Shown: piece after piece, positions 1 through 8,306 of the stretch
How the letters are laid out: every line of letters begins with the position of its first letter
Numbering within the stretch: position 1 is the stretch's first letter
Source of the DNA: Christensenella sp. UBA4263
GTDB taxonomy: Bacteria; Bacillota; Clostridia; Christensenellales; Aristaeellaceae
Assembly: GCA_002395225.1 (NCBI GenBank)
Contig: DGWH01000091.1
Coordinates: 33,684-97,683, forward strand
DNA: 64,000 nt
Direction: 5' to 3'
Made by a program: the position numbers and the translations under genes
Notes under the pieces: model-generated
The model's input: only the letters and a program-made list of their open reading frames with translations
Database searches by the model: none
Told to the model about the DNA's origin: nothing

Positions 1-58
1 AATGTACAGCGTCACCAGGGAATATGTTCTTGCCATTTTGAAAGAGCAGGCAGCATAA
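1..58 (+). CDS. 3' end of an Rpn-family PD-(D/E)XK nuclease/transposase gene (partial)
   Basis: Only the last 18 codons and the TAA stop lie inside the window. They encode a tail ending VLAILKEQAA. Bases 7-59 match bases 593-645 with a single visible mismatch, so this is the tail of a close paralogue or tandem copy of the broken gene that follows. The family assignment is borrowed from that second copy, because the tail alone is too short to identify. The two copies are spaced 586 bp apart. Nothing can be said about whether the upstream copy is intact. Confidence 0.5.
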   Translation, partial: MYSVTREYVLAILKEQAA

Positions 59-66
59 GTAAGTGA

Positions 67-644
67 ATGAGGATGTCTCTGAAGATCAGGCTGACCAGTG
101 AGGAGTTCCTGTCGGACTTTCGCAAAGGAGACAAGCTCATCCCCATTATCACGGCAACGGTGCTCCTTTCGGATAAAGAATGGAAAGGGCCGAGGAATCT
201 CTATGATATGCTGGATGTGAAAGACGATACGCTGCTTCGGTTTACTCCGAACTGTCCGTCAATCTGATTGCTCCGACCAATATGTCCGACAGCGATTTAC
301 GAAGTTCAAATACAAAGCCTGGATTGGCTTTGAAGGTGTTGAAGTACCAGAAAGCAGGAGCTATCGAGGTTATAAAGGCAACAAATCATGAGATGATTGA
401 CAGGGAAACAGCTGTATTTCTGAATCGGGTTGCAAAGCTTGACCTTGTATTTGACGAAAAGGAAAATCAGATGGATATGTGTAAGGCAATGAAAGATAAT
501 AATCGCAAGATGGAAGTTACAGGAGCAATCAAACTTATGAGAAGGCACGGAGCTTCTGATGATGTTATGATCACAGAGTTGATGGAAACGTTCAGCGTCA
601 CCAGGGAATATGTTCTTGCCATTTTGAAAGAACAGGCAGCATAA
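67..644 (+). pseudogene. Frameshifted, 5'-truncated Rpn-family recombination-promoting nuclease/transposase
   Basis: Two adjacent frames together read like the C-terminal two thirds of an Rpn-family (PD-(D/E)XK nuclease family transposase) protein. The first frame (67-267) holds the block IPIITATVLLSDKEWKGPR followed by LYDML. The protein continues in another frame with VNLIAP and then a helical tail ending KEQAA. The frames join near 250-258, where AACTG-TCC appears to have lost one base relative to a normal NPDYSVNLIAP-like reading. The N-terminal catalytic part is absent, since the first frame begins right after the previous copy. No ribosome binding site fits the start. I infer a dead remnant left by duplication or recombination. 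A sequencing error at the joint would restore the frame but not the missing 5' end. Confidence 0.65.
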
Positions 645-1129
645 GCATAACAGATCTCTTTCGGAAACGGACAGCCAATAAAGAATATGCTTTCTCAGCC
701 AGAATATCCCTGCGATCTTTCTGTGTTCTTCAGACAGGAGACGCTTACGACTGAATTCTGCATGTGCGACAATGACATCCACTGGATGTTTTAGGCGACA
801 GATGGATAACCGTCGGATAGGATAAGAGGTTCATATGCCTCTTGTCAGATTCGGCGTTTTTTGCTGTTGTCCTTCGCGGGGCGGAAAACCAGAACAGGCG
901 ACAAATACCCGGATTCTTTTCCTGTTCCTTGTAAAATTCCCACGACACTTTTCTGTCCGTGTTAACCCGTTTTCATTCACTGACCGTATGATTGATTTCT
1001 TACACGGATGTTCAGTTTCTTTCTTTGTGTACCGTTTCATGTTTCTTCCGGCACATAAAAAACGAGTACCCGGGCGGATCCCGGGTACTGTCATCGTACC
1101 GTTCACCAACCGGGTACCATTTCAGAATG
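645..1129. other. Intergenic stretch with no recognisable gene
   Basis: I see no frame with a plausible start, ribosome binding site and family resemblance in this 485-bp stretch. It separates the nuclease remnant from the convergent caspase gene. The only clear element is the terminator hairpin near 1057-1089. The rest may be decayed accessory DNA. Confidence 0.5.
1057..1089 (-). terminator. Rho-independent terminator of the caspase-like gene
   Basis: A perfect 10-bp stem (AGTACCCGGG 1065-1074 with CCCGGGTACT 1080-1089) has a 5-nt loop. On the minus strand it is followed by six T residues (A-run 1057-1062 on the plus strand). It lies about 40 bp past the stop of the minus-strand gene. Confidence 0.8.
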
Positions 1130-2578
1130 TCAGTTATCGTAGGAAAGGGTGATGGAAACGGAAGGGGAAACCGTGACCAGAGCCGAAGTCCGCACACGCT
1201 GACCTGAAAGGACGGCCATGATGTCAAGGGTATAGGGACCAGGCGGAACGGGATTCCCGTTTTCATCCCGCAGATCCCAGGTCAGGACCTGCACGTTGTC
1301 CCGGCTGGGCCGGGTCAGTTCGCCATAATACAGCCGCCTGATTTCCGTTCCTTCCTTATCATAAACCGAAATGCGGAAAATGGAGGGCATGGGCACGGTC
1401 AGCAGAATGGGCAGTCCATAGGCGGAATTGAGACTGGCGCCGGTGACCTCAAAAGAAAGGTCCCGGGGATCGGCCTCCGCCTGAATGGCCAGGAGCCGTT
1501 CGGCACAGAGCTGCGGGCGGCCGTCGCTCTCGTAGGCAAATATCTGGAAAATCAGGTACCCGTCCCGGGCCCGGTTGTCAGGGGCGATGGACAGCGTACG
1601 GGTTTTGCCGCCCGGACCGGTCAGCCCGGTTTCACTGTCCGGGATTACGATGGGATTGGCCCAGTCCCAGTGCCCCTCTGAATAGGGGGTCAGCCGGTAT
1701 TCAATCCGGGTATCCCGGCGGACATTGAAGGAAAAGGTAAAATCGGTATTGTTGCTGCTGATCAGCTGCGAGCCGCAGGTAAAGCCATACACCGGCCGGC
1801 TCCGGTCAGATTCCCGGCAGCGGGGCAGCAGCAGCTGAGCGGCGTTGTAGGAGGCAACCTGACAGGTGGAGGAGGCCATACTGCGCCGCACGTACTGGGA
1901 AAGTTCCCCCAGGGAAACCTCCTCATCCCCGTTGGCATCCGCACTGAGCGCGCCGTACAGGCCGAGCCCGGTGCACACCGCATTGGCAAAATAGGAAACG
2001 GCGCCGCTTGAGAGCCGCTGATGGCCGTAATACCAGGCCGATTCACTGCCCAGGGAGGAGGTCAGGACATGCAGGTGGCGGGACAGGGGAAAAGGTTTGG
2101 GTTCATTGACTCCGCGCCCGATCAGGGCCCCGGAATGGCAGGAGTCGATCATGACCAGGACCTCGCCCCGGATGTCGGAAAAGAAACGGAACAGGGTGTC
2201 CGCCTCAAGCACCGCTTCTGCCGAACCGTCCGAAAGGAGCAGATGGGGCGGCATCCGGTCCGTCCGGTCAATGCCGTGTGTGCAGATATAGAAAATGGAA
2301 AGATCCCCGTCCGCGGCCTCTGAAAAGGCTTCTGAGATGGCCTGACCAAGCCTGTCCGTGTCGGAAATGGTTCCGTCCTCGATCCGGATGTGTTCACTTT
2401 TTACATCGGCCTGCCGGAAAGTGGCCTGCAGCAGTTCCAGATTTCCGGAAACGGAGTCACCCAGTTCCGGCATTGTCACAAAATCCCGGCAGGCGATGAG
2501 CAGAACCCGGGTCTCTGCCGCGGCAGGAACCGTCAGAATAACCAGAAAGAGAAAAAACCATAAAAAACGGGTTCGCAT
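1130..2578 (-). CDS. Secreted caspase-family (peptidase C14) protein
   Basis: This 482-residue protein has a signal peptide (hydrophobic residues about 5-20, cut near AAAE). It carries a caspase-fold domain with the catalytic pair visible as His101 in ICTHG and Cys147 in MIDSCHSG. An EF-hand-like loop follows (Asp214, Asn216, Asp218, Glu225), suggesting calcium-dependent folding or activation. The C-terminal 90 residues resemble a FlgD-like Ig fold (GNPVPPGPYTLDI). The ATG at 2578 was chosen because AGGAGG lies just upstream; the frame stays open further upstream without a better start. Family knowledge: such metacaspase-like proteases cut after basic residues. The substrate is unknown. The gene stands alone with its own promoter and terminator. 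Confidence 0.85.
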   Translation of the reverse strand: MRTRFLWFFLFLVILTVPAAAETRVLLIACRDFVTMPELGDSVSGNLELLQATFRQADVKSEHIRIEDGTISDTDRLGQAISEAFSEAADGDLSIFYICTHGIDRTDRMPPHLLLSDGSAEAVLEADTLFRFFSDIRGEVLVMIDSCHSGALIGRGVNEPKPFPLSRHLHVLTSSLGSESAWYYGHQRLSSGAVSYFANAVCTGLGLYGALSADANGDEEVSLGELSQYVRRSMASSTCQVASYNAAQLLLPRCRESDRSRPVYGFTCGSQLISSNNTDFTFSFNVRRDTRIEYRLTPYSEGHWDWANPIVIPDSETGLTGPGGKTRTLSIAPDNRARDGYLIFQIFAYESDGRPQLCAERLLAIQAEADPRDLSFEVTGASLNSAYGLPILLTVPMPSIFRISVYDKEGTEIRRLYYGELTRPSRDNVQVLTWDLRDENGNPVPPGPYTLDIMAVLSGQRVRTSALVTVSPSVSITLSYDN

Positions 2579-2670
2579 CCTTTTCTCCTCCTTTTGGGTT
2601 ATTTGCCGCACAGCCCTGGCAAGGACATGACAGACTGCCGGAACGGTCAGACGGGTGTTTTCTGTCGGAT

Positions 2671-2699
2671 ATTGTACCTTTTCAGATGGAAAAAAGCAA
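2671..2699 (-). promoter_or_regulatory. Sigma-A-like promoter of the caspase-like gene
   Basis: On the minus strand, TTGCTT (2694-2699) and TACAAT (2671-2676) are separated by exactly 17 bp. Transcription would start near 2664, giving a leader of about 85 nt before the ATG at 2578. Confidence 0.65.
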
Positions 2700-2799
2700 T
2701 TCGGAATCATTCAGCGTGATCAGCAGGCATTTTCTCAGCAGGCCCGGAAATTCTGATCCGGAAACGTTGTTCCGGCAGAATTTTCCTATCTGTTCGCAG

Positions 2800-2828
2800 T
2801 TGTGCTTTTCCCGCTGAACGTTTATACT
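2800..2828 (+). promoter_or_regulatory. Sigma-A-like promoter for the small acidic protein gene
   Basis: TTGTGC (2800-2805) and TATACT (2823-2828) are spaced by 17 bp. The start site would be near 2835, leaving an unusually long leader of about 140 nt. That leader contains a short GCCGC-AAAA-GCGGC hairpin followed by CTTTT, which could attenuate. Together with the promoter of the divergent gene, this fills the 2579-2976 gap. Confidence 0.65.
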
Positions 2829-2976
2829 AAACGAACCTGAAACAGAACAGTCAGGAATAGACCGGATGTGTTCTGAAAACGGAATCAGAAGTGGCCCTGC
2901 CGCAAAAGCGGCCTTTTGGGAATTCAGTACAGTGGTCACCTGGACAAAATGATCAGTGATGAGGAGAACAGATAAG

Positions 2977-3216
2977 ATGGAACTGCCGGAATCGATACAG
3001 ACCCGAATGCAGGAAATGCTTGACAGCGATTTAAGCGGCATGACGCCGGAGCGGCTGAACCGCTTCCGCGAAAAGCTGGATGCCCTTTATGCGGAAATCG
3101 AGGCACTGGAACCGGAGGACACGGAATCGGAGGAATTCCTTGACTGGGAGGAGACTCTCGAACAGCTGGATGATCTCATGGATGATGTCAACGATTCCCT
3201 GGACGCGGGAATATAA
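2977..3216 (+). CDS. Small acidic helical protein of unknown function
   Basis: The product has 79 residues, is strongly acidic (runs such as EPEDTESEEF) and is probably an alpha-helical hairpin with no membrane segment or signal peptide. The ATG at 2977 is preferred over one at 2956 because GAGGAG sits 10 nt before it. I do not recognise a family. It has its own promoter and lies just upstream of tilS, which has a separate promoter, so cotranscription is not implied. A short hairpin with seven T residues after the stop (about 3222-3237) is too weak to call a terminator. Confidence 0.7.
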   Translation: MELPESIQTRMQEMLDSDLSGMTPERLNRFREKLDALYAEIEALEPEDTESEEFLDWEETLEQLDDLMDDVNDSLDAGI

Positions 3217-3319
3217 ACGGACAGGATCTGTTTTTTTGCAGATGAAACAAAAGAACAGGTGTAAACGGAAACAATGTGCTAAAAATCCGCCTTCCTTTTG
3301 TTAGCAGGGTTAAACCGGA

Positions 3320-3348
3320 TTGAAACATCCGGAATTTTCATGTATAAT
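3320..3348 (+). promoter_or_regulatory. Promoter of the tilS-hpt-ftsH operon
   Basis: TTGAAA (3320-3325), a 17-bp spacer and TATAAT (3343-3348) with an extended TG form a near-consensus sigma-A promoter. Transcription would start near 3355, which rules out the upstream in-frame ATG codons at 3298 and 3340 as tilS starts. Confidence 0.85.
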
Positions 3349-3372
3349 TCCGTGGATGAGATGGGAGCTCAG

Positions 3373-4755
3373 ATGAATTCTCAGGAGTTTACAGATATTC
3401 TTGCCTCAAAATGTGCACTTGAGCCGGGGGCAAAAGTGCTCATTGCCTGCAGCGGCGGGGCGGATTCGGTTGCGCTTCTGCTCCGATTTTCAGCCATCCG
3501 GCAGACCTATCCGCTCTCCCTGGTCTGCGTGCATGTAGAGCACGGGATTCGCGGTGAGGCTTCCCTGGCAGATGCCGGGTTTGTCCGTCAGCTGTGCGCG
3601 GAGGAGAACATCCCGTTCCGGCTGTGTACAGTGAACGTGCCCATGGCGGCTCAGGAAAGGCATGTCGGGATTGAAGCCGCTGCCAGGGAACTTCGGTATG
3701 AAGCGCTGCGCCGGCTTCTTCGTGAGGAGCGGGCAGAGGTTATTGCCCTTGCACATCACCGCCGGGATCAGGCTGAAACGGTGCTGATGCATCTCCTCAG
3801 GGGCTGCGATACGGACGCCCTTGCCGGGATGTCCTGGCGGGAACAGGACCTGATCCGTCCGTTTCTTGGAACAGACCCGGAGGAGCTGCGTGCAGATCTT
3901 TTGGCACTGGGGCGGCAGTGGCGGGAGGATGCCACGAACGCGGATACCGCCTATACCCGAAACCGTGTGCGTCTTTGTGTCCTGCCGGAAATGGAAAAGG
4001 CCTATCCGGGTGCCGAAAAGGCCATCTGCCGGCTGGCAGAGGCGGCAGGTCGTGACCGGGCGTATTTTGCCGGTCAGGTCAGGGCGCTGCGCCTTGAGGA
4101 ACAGGTTCTCAGGTTCCCGTTCGGTCTGGCCTGTCCCACAGGTCCATGGGCCGGAATGGATGATGCTATCCTGTCCCGGGCGATGGTTGCCCTCATTTCG
4201 CTTGCCGGACTGCCCGTGCAGGACCGCTTTGTCATTGACCGTCTTTGCCGGATGGTGCAGCAGCGGGCAGATGGCGCTCTCAACCTCTCCGGAGATGGCC
4301 GGGCCAGAACCTGGAGGGGACTGCTGATTCTGGTTCGCCCTGTACAGGTGCGGGAATGGAAAGTGCCCGGAATCGGGCGGTTTGAAAGTGCGTTGGGAAC
4401 GTTCAGCCTCTGTCCGGCCGGTGTCGGAGAGACGGGGGACGGGCGGCTCAGCCAGTGTATCCCGGCAGCGCTTTTGGATGGGGCACGGTTTATTCTGCCT
4501 GAAAACGCGTTGCCATTTACCCCTTTCGGCCGGCCGCTGAGCCGGTCGGATACCACAGAGTTTCTGAAAAAAGTGCCTCTGCCACAGGAAATCCGTGCCC
4601 GGCTTCCGGTACTGGTCAGCCGGGAGGGGGAGGTTTTGTGGCTGGCCGGTGTGCGGCCCTCTGAACAGATTCGTTACCGTTCCGGTCCGGGCATCCGGAT
4701 CACCGTCGAAGGCGGTCTGGATATTCCGGGGAAGTTGCATGGCAGACAGGAATAA
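3373..4755 (+). CDS. tilS: tRNA(Ile)-lysidine synthetase
   Basis: The 460-residue protein attaches lysine to C34 of the AUA-reading tRNA-Ile, changing both codon reading and charging identity. The N-type ATP-pyrophosphatase P-loop SGGADSV is at residues 27-33, followed by the VHVEHGIRG and ALAHHRRDQAET blocks typical of TilS. The C-terminal part matches the TilS substrate-binding domain. The ATG at 3373 was chosen because it follows GGGAG by 5 nt and because the promoter overlaps earlier ATGs. It begins the tilS-hpt-ftsH order widely conserved in Bacillota. Confidence 0.95.
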   Translation: MNSQEFTDILASKCALEPGAKVLIACSGGADSVALLLRFSAIRQTYPLSLVCVHVEHGIRGEASLADAGFVRQLCAEENIPFRLCTVNVPMAAQERHVGIEAAARELRYEALRRLLREERAEVIALAHHRRDQAETVLMHLLRGCDTDALAGMSWREQDLIRPFLGTDPEELRADLLALGRQWREDATNADTAYTRNRVRLCVLPEMEKAYPGAEKAICRLAEAAGRDRAYFAGQVRALRLEEQVLRFPFGLACPTGPWAGMDDAILSRAMVALISLAGLPVQDRFVIDRLCRMVQQRADGALNLSGDGRARTWRGLLILVRPVQVREWKVPGIGRFESALGTFSLCPAGVGETGDGRLSQCIPAALLDGARFILPENALPFTPFGRPLSRSDTTEFLKKVPLPQEIRARLPVLVSREGEVLWLAGVRPSEQIRYRSGPGIRITVEGGLDIPGKLHGRQE

Positions 4756-4798
4756 CCGCCGGATCTTTGCGGCGTGAAAGAATAAAGGAGGGAACAAA

Positions 4799-5359
4799 AT
4801 GGATAAGAACTCTATGCTTTATCAGGATATTGAAAGCGAACTGCTGATAACGCGTGAGAAGATTGCTGAGCGCGTACGGGTGCTGGGACAGCAGATTACA
4901 AGGGATTATCATGACCGCAGTCTGGTGGCTGTCAGTATTCTGAAAGGGTCGGTTCTGTTTTTCGCTGATCTGATCAGAGAGATTGATGTGCCGCTGACCA
5001 TCGATTTCATGCAGGCCTCAAGCTACGGCGATTCCACTGAATCCTCCGGTTTCGTGCATATCAAGAAGGATCTGGACCGCAGCATTGAGGGAAAGGACAT
5101 CCTGCTGGTTGAGGATATCGTCGACAGTGGACGGACGCTTTCCTATCTCAAGACCATGCTGAAAAAACGCGGAGCCGCTTCCATCCGCATCGCCACGCTG
5201 CTTGACAAACCGGAAGGACGTCAGGTGGAGATGGAGGTGGACTATGTCGGCTTTATCATTCCCAATGCTTTCGTTGTCGGATACGGACTGGATTATGCCG
5301 AACGGTACAGGAACATTCCGGATATCGGCATTCTCCGTCCGAAGGTATATCAGCAATAA
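4799..5359 (+). CDS. hpt: Hypoxanthine phosphoribosyltransferase
   Basis: A 186-residue cytoplasmic purine-salvage enzyme that joins hypoxanthine or guanine to PRPP to give IMP or GMP. The PRPP-binding loop VEDIVDSGRTL is at residues 104-114. Length and flanking blocks (LKGS, FVVGYGLDY) are typical of bacterial Hpt. AAGGAGGG lies just before the ATG. It sits between tilS and ftsH, an arrangement seen in Bacillus and many clostridia where Hpt and FtsH are coexpressed. Confidence 0.96.
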   Translation: MDKNSMLYQDIESELLITREKIAERVRVLGQQITRDYHDRSLVAVSILKGSVLFFADLIREIDVPLTIDFMQASSYGDSTESSGFVHIKKDLDRSIEGKDILLVEDIVDSGRTLSYLKTMLKKRGAASIRIATLLDKPEGRQVEMEVDYVGFIIPNAFVVGYGLDYAERYRNIPDIGILRPKVYQQ

Positions 5360-5389
5360 TTCGTAGATTACTTGGAGGCGCGTCCCGTT

Positions 5390-7297
5390 TTGAACAACAA
5401 TAGAAATGAACGAAGAATAATCCTGCCGCTGATTCTCATCCTGTTTTTTCTGGTGGCATCCCAGTTTATGTCCAGCCTGATGCTCACCGGACGCAGGGGA
5501 ACACAGATTGACAGCAGCAAGCTGCTGGGGTATATCGACCAGGACATGGTTGATGCAGTGGCCATTGAAGGTTCTACGGCTTTTGTCCATCTGAAGAAGA
5601 GTCAGATTCCGATAACGGAGTTTTCCGATTCGAAATACGATTTTTCCGCCGTCATCGGCAGCGATTTTGTGCTCAACTGCCGGCAGATTGCCGCCAAAAA
5701 GAGTGGTCTGCCGGTGGATCAGATCAGCACGCTGGATCTGGGGTATGATCTTTACTACATGAGAAACAATACACCCACCTGGCTGCTTGAGATGATTCCT
5801 TATCTGGTGACCGTTCTGCTCCTGATCGGTTTCTGGTTTTTCATGTTCCGCCAGCAGGGCAATGCCGGACCCATGATGGGTTTTGGACACAGCCCGGCAA
5901 AAATCTATGACCGGCGGAGCAATATACGTTTCTCCGATGTGGCCGGTGCCGTTGAGGAGAAAGAGGAAATGATGGAACTGGTGGATTTCCTCAAGAATCC
6001 GCGGCGGTTTACCGATGTGGGTGCCCGTATTCCCAAGGGCGTTCTGCTGGTGGGCCCTCCGGGAACCGGAAAGACCCTGATGGCCAAAGCCGTGGCCGGC
6101 GAGGCGGGCGTGCCGTTCATGTCCATCTCCGGATCGGACTTTGTGGAAATGTTTGTCGGTGTCGGTGCCAGCCGTGTCCGTGATCTGTTTGAACAGGCCA
6201 AGCGTCACTCGCCGTGCATCGTGTTCATTGATGAAATCGATGCCGTCGGCCGCCGGCGCGGTGCCGGAATGGGCGGCGGACATGATGAACGCGAGCAGAC
6301 CCTCAACCAGCTGCTGGTTGAGATGGACGGTTTCGCGCCCAATGAGGGCGTCATTGTCCTGGCTGCCACCAACCGCAAGGACATTCTGGATCCCGCGCTT
6401 CTGCGTCCGGGCCGCTTTGACCGGCAGATTACGGTTGGGTATCCGGATGTGCGCGGCCGCGAGCAGATTCTGAAAGTGCACAGCCACGAAAAGCCGCTGG
6501 CGGATGATGTGGATCTTTCTGTTGTTGCCAAACGGACGCCGTACTGTTCCGGTGCGGACCTTGAAAACATCATGAACGAGGCCGCCATCCTCTGCGCCCG
6601 GTCCGGAAATAACCGGATCACGGCACGGAATATCAGCGATGCCATTGAACGCGTGCAGATGGGGCCGGAGAAGCGAAGCCATATTGTCTCCGACGCGGAT
6701 AAGCGTCTGGTGGCCTATCATGAGGCCGGCCACGCCATTGTGGGCGAAATGCTGGAGGGCTGCGACAAGGTTCATCTGGTGACGATTATGCCCAGAGGCG
6801 GAAGCGGCGGACATACGCTGCTGCTGCCGGAAACGGAGTCGGATTTCACGACGCGCCAGCAGCTCCTGGATTACATTGCCATGGCTCTGGGCGGCTATGC
6901 GGCCGAGGGCCTGGTTCTGGGGCAGGTCAGCACCGGCGCCTCTTCAGATCTGCAGCGGGCAACCGAGATCTGCCGGCGCATGGTGATGCAGTACGGCATG
7001 AGCGATGACATGGGCCCCATTTACCTGGGGAACAATCAGAACGAAGTGTTCGTCGCCATGGAATACGGTTCCCAGGCAAAGACGTACAGCGAGGAACTGG
7101 CCTCCCGGATTGACCGTGAGGTCCAGGCAAAGATGAATACGGCACTGGAACGTGCCCGGACGGTTCTCCGCCAGAATATGGACAAGCTGGACGGCCTCAG
7201 TCAGCTGCTGGTCGAGAAGGAAACCATTGACCGTGCGGAGTTTGAGACCTTTATGTACGGACAGGTCCGGTCACTGGAAGCAAAAGACGCCGGTTAA
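5390..7297 (+). CDS. ftsH: ATP-dependent zinc metalloprotease FtsH
   Basis: This membrane AAA+ protease degrades misfolded or regulatory membrane and soluble proteins. Transmembrane segments lie at about residues 10-30 and 135-154, flanking an extracytoplasmic domain. Walker A GPPGTGKT is at about 222-229, Walker B is VFIDEID, and an SRH arginine pair precedes the zinc site HEAGH at about 444-448. No ATG fits the start. A TTG at 5390 follows GGAGG (5374-5378) by 11 nt and gives 635 residues, while a TTG at 5372 would overlap the ribosome binding site. The start is therefore inferred. It ends 22 bp before the PHP gene. Confidence 0.95.
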   Translation: MNNNRNERRIILPLILILFFLVASQFMSSLMLTGRRGTQIDSSKLLGYIDQDMVDAVAIEGSTAFVHLKKSQIPITEFSDSKYDFSAVIGSDFVLNCRQIAAKKSGLPVDQISTLDLGYDLYYMRNNTPTWLLEMIPYLVTVLLLIGFWFFMFRQQGNAGPMMGFGHSPAKIYDRRSNIRFSDVAGAVEEKEEMMELVDFLKNPRRFTDVGARIPKGVLLVGPPGTGKTLMAKAVAGEAGVPFMSISGSDFVEMFVGVGASRVRDLFEQAKRHSPCIVFIDEIDAVGRRRGAGMGGGHDEREQTLNQLLVEMDGFAPNEGVIVLAATNRKDILDPALLRPGRFDRQITVGYPDVRGREQILKVHSHEKPLADDVDLSVVAKRTPYCSGADLENIMNEAAILCARSGNNRITARNISDAIERVQMGPEKRSHIVSDADKRLVAYHEAGHAIVGEMLEGCDKVHLVTIMPRGGSGGHTLLLPETESDFTTRQQLLDYIAMALGGYAAEGLVLGQVSTGASSDLQRATEICRRMVMQYGMSDDMGPIYLGNNQNEVFVAMEYGSQAKTYSEELASRIDREVQAKMNTALERARTVLRQNMDKLDGLSQLLVEKETIDRAEFETFMYGQVRSLEAKDAG

Positions 7298-7319
7298 TGA
7301 TCTGGAAAGGTTGTCGGAA

Positions 7320-8216
7320 ATGAGCGGAAGAGCAGGCTTTGGCGGATTCTGTACAGACCTTCACATGCATTCCCTGGCCAGTGATGGCGTGCTTACGCCC
7401 GCACAGCTGATGGACGCAGCAGCCCAAAAAGGCATGCGGCTCGTGGCCCTGACCGATCACGATACCTGTGACGGGGTTCCTGAGGCAAAACGCAGAGCAG
7501 AAGAGCTGGGAATGGTCTTTATTCCGGGAATTGAACTCAGCTGCGGAGGCGAAAAGGAAATCCACATCCTGGGGTATGGAATAGATCCCCTGAATCCCGG
7601 CCTCACGGCCTTTCGGGAACAGCGCCGGGCAGACCGGATCGAGCGGGCGGAGCAGATGATGCAAAAGCTGGCCGAGGCCGGAATGCCCATCGACCGGGAT
7701 TCGGTGTATGCCCAGGTGTCCGGCGTCATTGGCCGTCCGCACATTGCGGCCGGAATGGTCAGCGCCGGATATGTTCATACGGTACATGAAGCGTTTGACC
7801 AGTATATTGCCCAGGGACATCCGTTCTATGTGCCAAGGCCCGAGGTGCCGGTCCGGGAAGGATGCCGGATCATCCGTGAAGCCGGCGGGGTTCCCGTGCT
7901 GGCTCATCCCATGGAACTTCGCTCCGGTGAGGCGGTTCTTTCCTCTCTGGTTCATGAGTGGCGGGGGCAGGGACTTGCCGGAATCGAGATCTATCATCCC
8001 AGTACACCCAGTCATAAAATCGCGATGCTCCTTGGCATAGCGAGGCAGGAAGGGCTGCTGGTGACGGGCGGATCGGATTATCACGGCATTCCTAAACGGC
8101 AGGATGACATCGGTCAGGGAATGGACCGCTGGGACAGTGCCGCAGCGGATCTTGAGCGGCTTTTCTGTGCCATGAACCGGCCGTTCCCGCGGGAAATGCT
8201 GGGACTGACACGCTGA
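7320..8216 (+). CDS. PHP-domain phosphoesterase (RNase AM/TrpH-like)
   Basis: The 298-residue protein begins with a PHP metal site: DLHMHSLASDG near residue 13, LTDHDTCDG, and GSDYHG near the C-terminus. These are the histidine and aspartate ligands of a trinuclear metal centre. Closest family by motif is the TrpH/YciV group, which includes 3',5'-nucleoside bisphosphate phosphatases and 5'-3' RNA exonucleases. The ATG at 7320 follows GGAAAGG by 9 nt. It is likely the last gene of the tilS-hpt-ftsH transcript, since a hairpin follows its stop. Exact substrate is not determined by sequence. Confidence 0.88.
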   Translation: MSGRAGFGGFCTDLHMHSLASDGVLTPAQLMDAAAQKGMRLVALTDHDTCDGVPEAKRRAEELGMVFIPGIELSCGGEKEIHILGYGIDPLNPGLTAFREQRRADRIERAEQMMQKLAEAGMPIDRDSVYAQVSGVIGRPHIAAGMVSAGYVHTVHEAFDQYIAQGHPFYVPRPEVPVREGCRIIREAGGVPVLAHPMELRSGEAVLSSLVHEWRGQGLAGIEIYHPSTPSHKIAMLLGIARQEGLLVTGGSDYHGIPKRQDDIGQGMDRWDSAAADLERLFCAMNRPFPREMLGLTR

Positions 8217-8255
8217 ATTTTCCCGCACGGGGAAACAAACGCATAAATCTTGCAA

Positions 8256-8287
8256 AGGACCTGACGGTGGTCAGGTCCTGCTATTTT
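8256..8287 (+). terminator. Terminator after the PHP gene
   Basis: A perfect 10-bp stem, AGGACCTGAC (8256-8265) with GTCAGGTCCT (8270-8279), has a 4-nt loop and is followed by GCTATTTT. The U-tract is weak, so read-through into the next operon is possible. Confidence 0.65.
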
Positions 8288-8306
8288 CAACAGGGAGGGC
8301 GATCAT

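Noticed and set aside
5018..6814. A 598-codon open frame on the minus strand across hpt and ftsH
   Set aside because: It overlaps two certain genes on the other strand and its protein is His/Gln-rich antisense noise.
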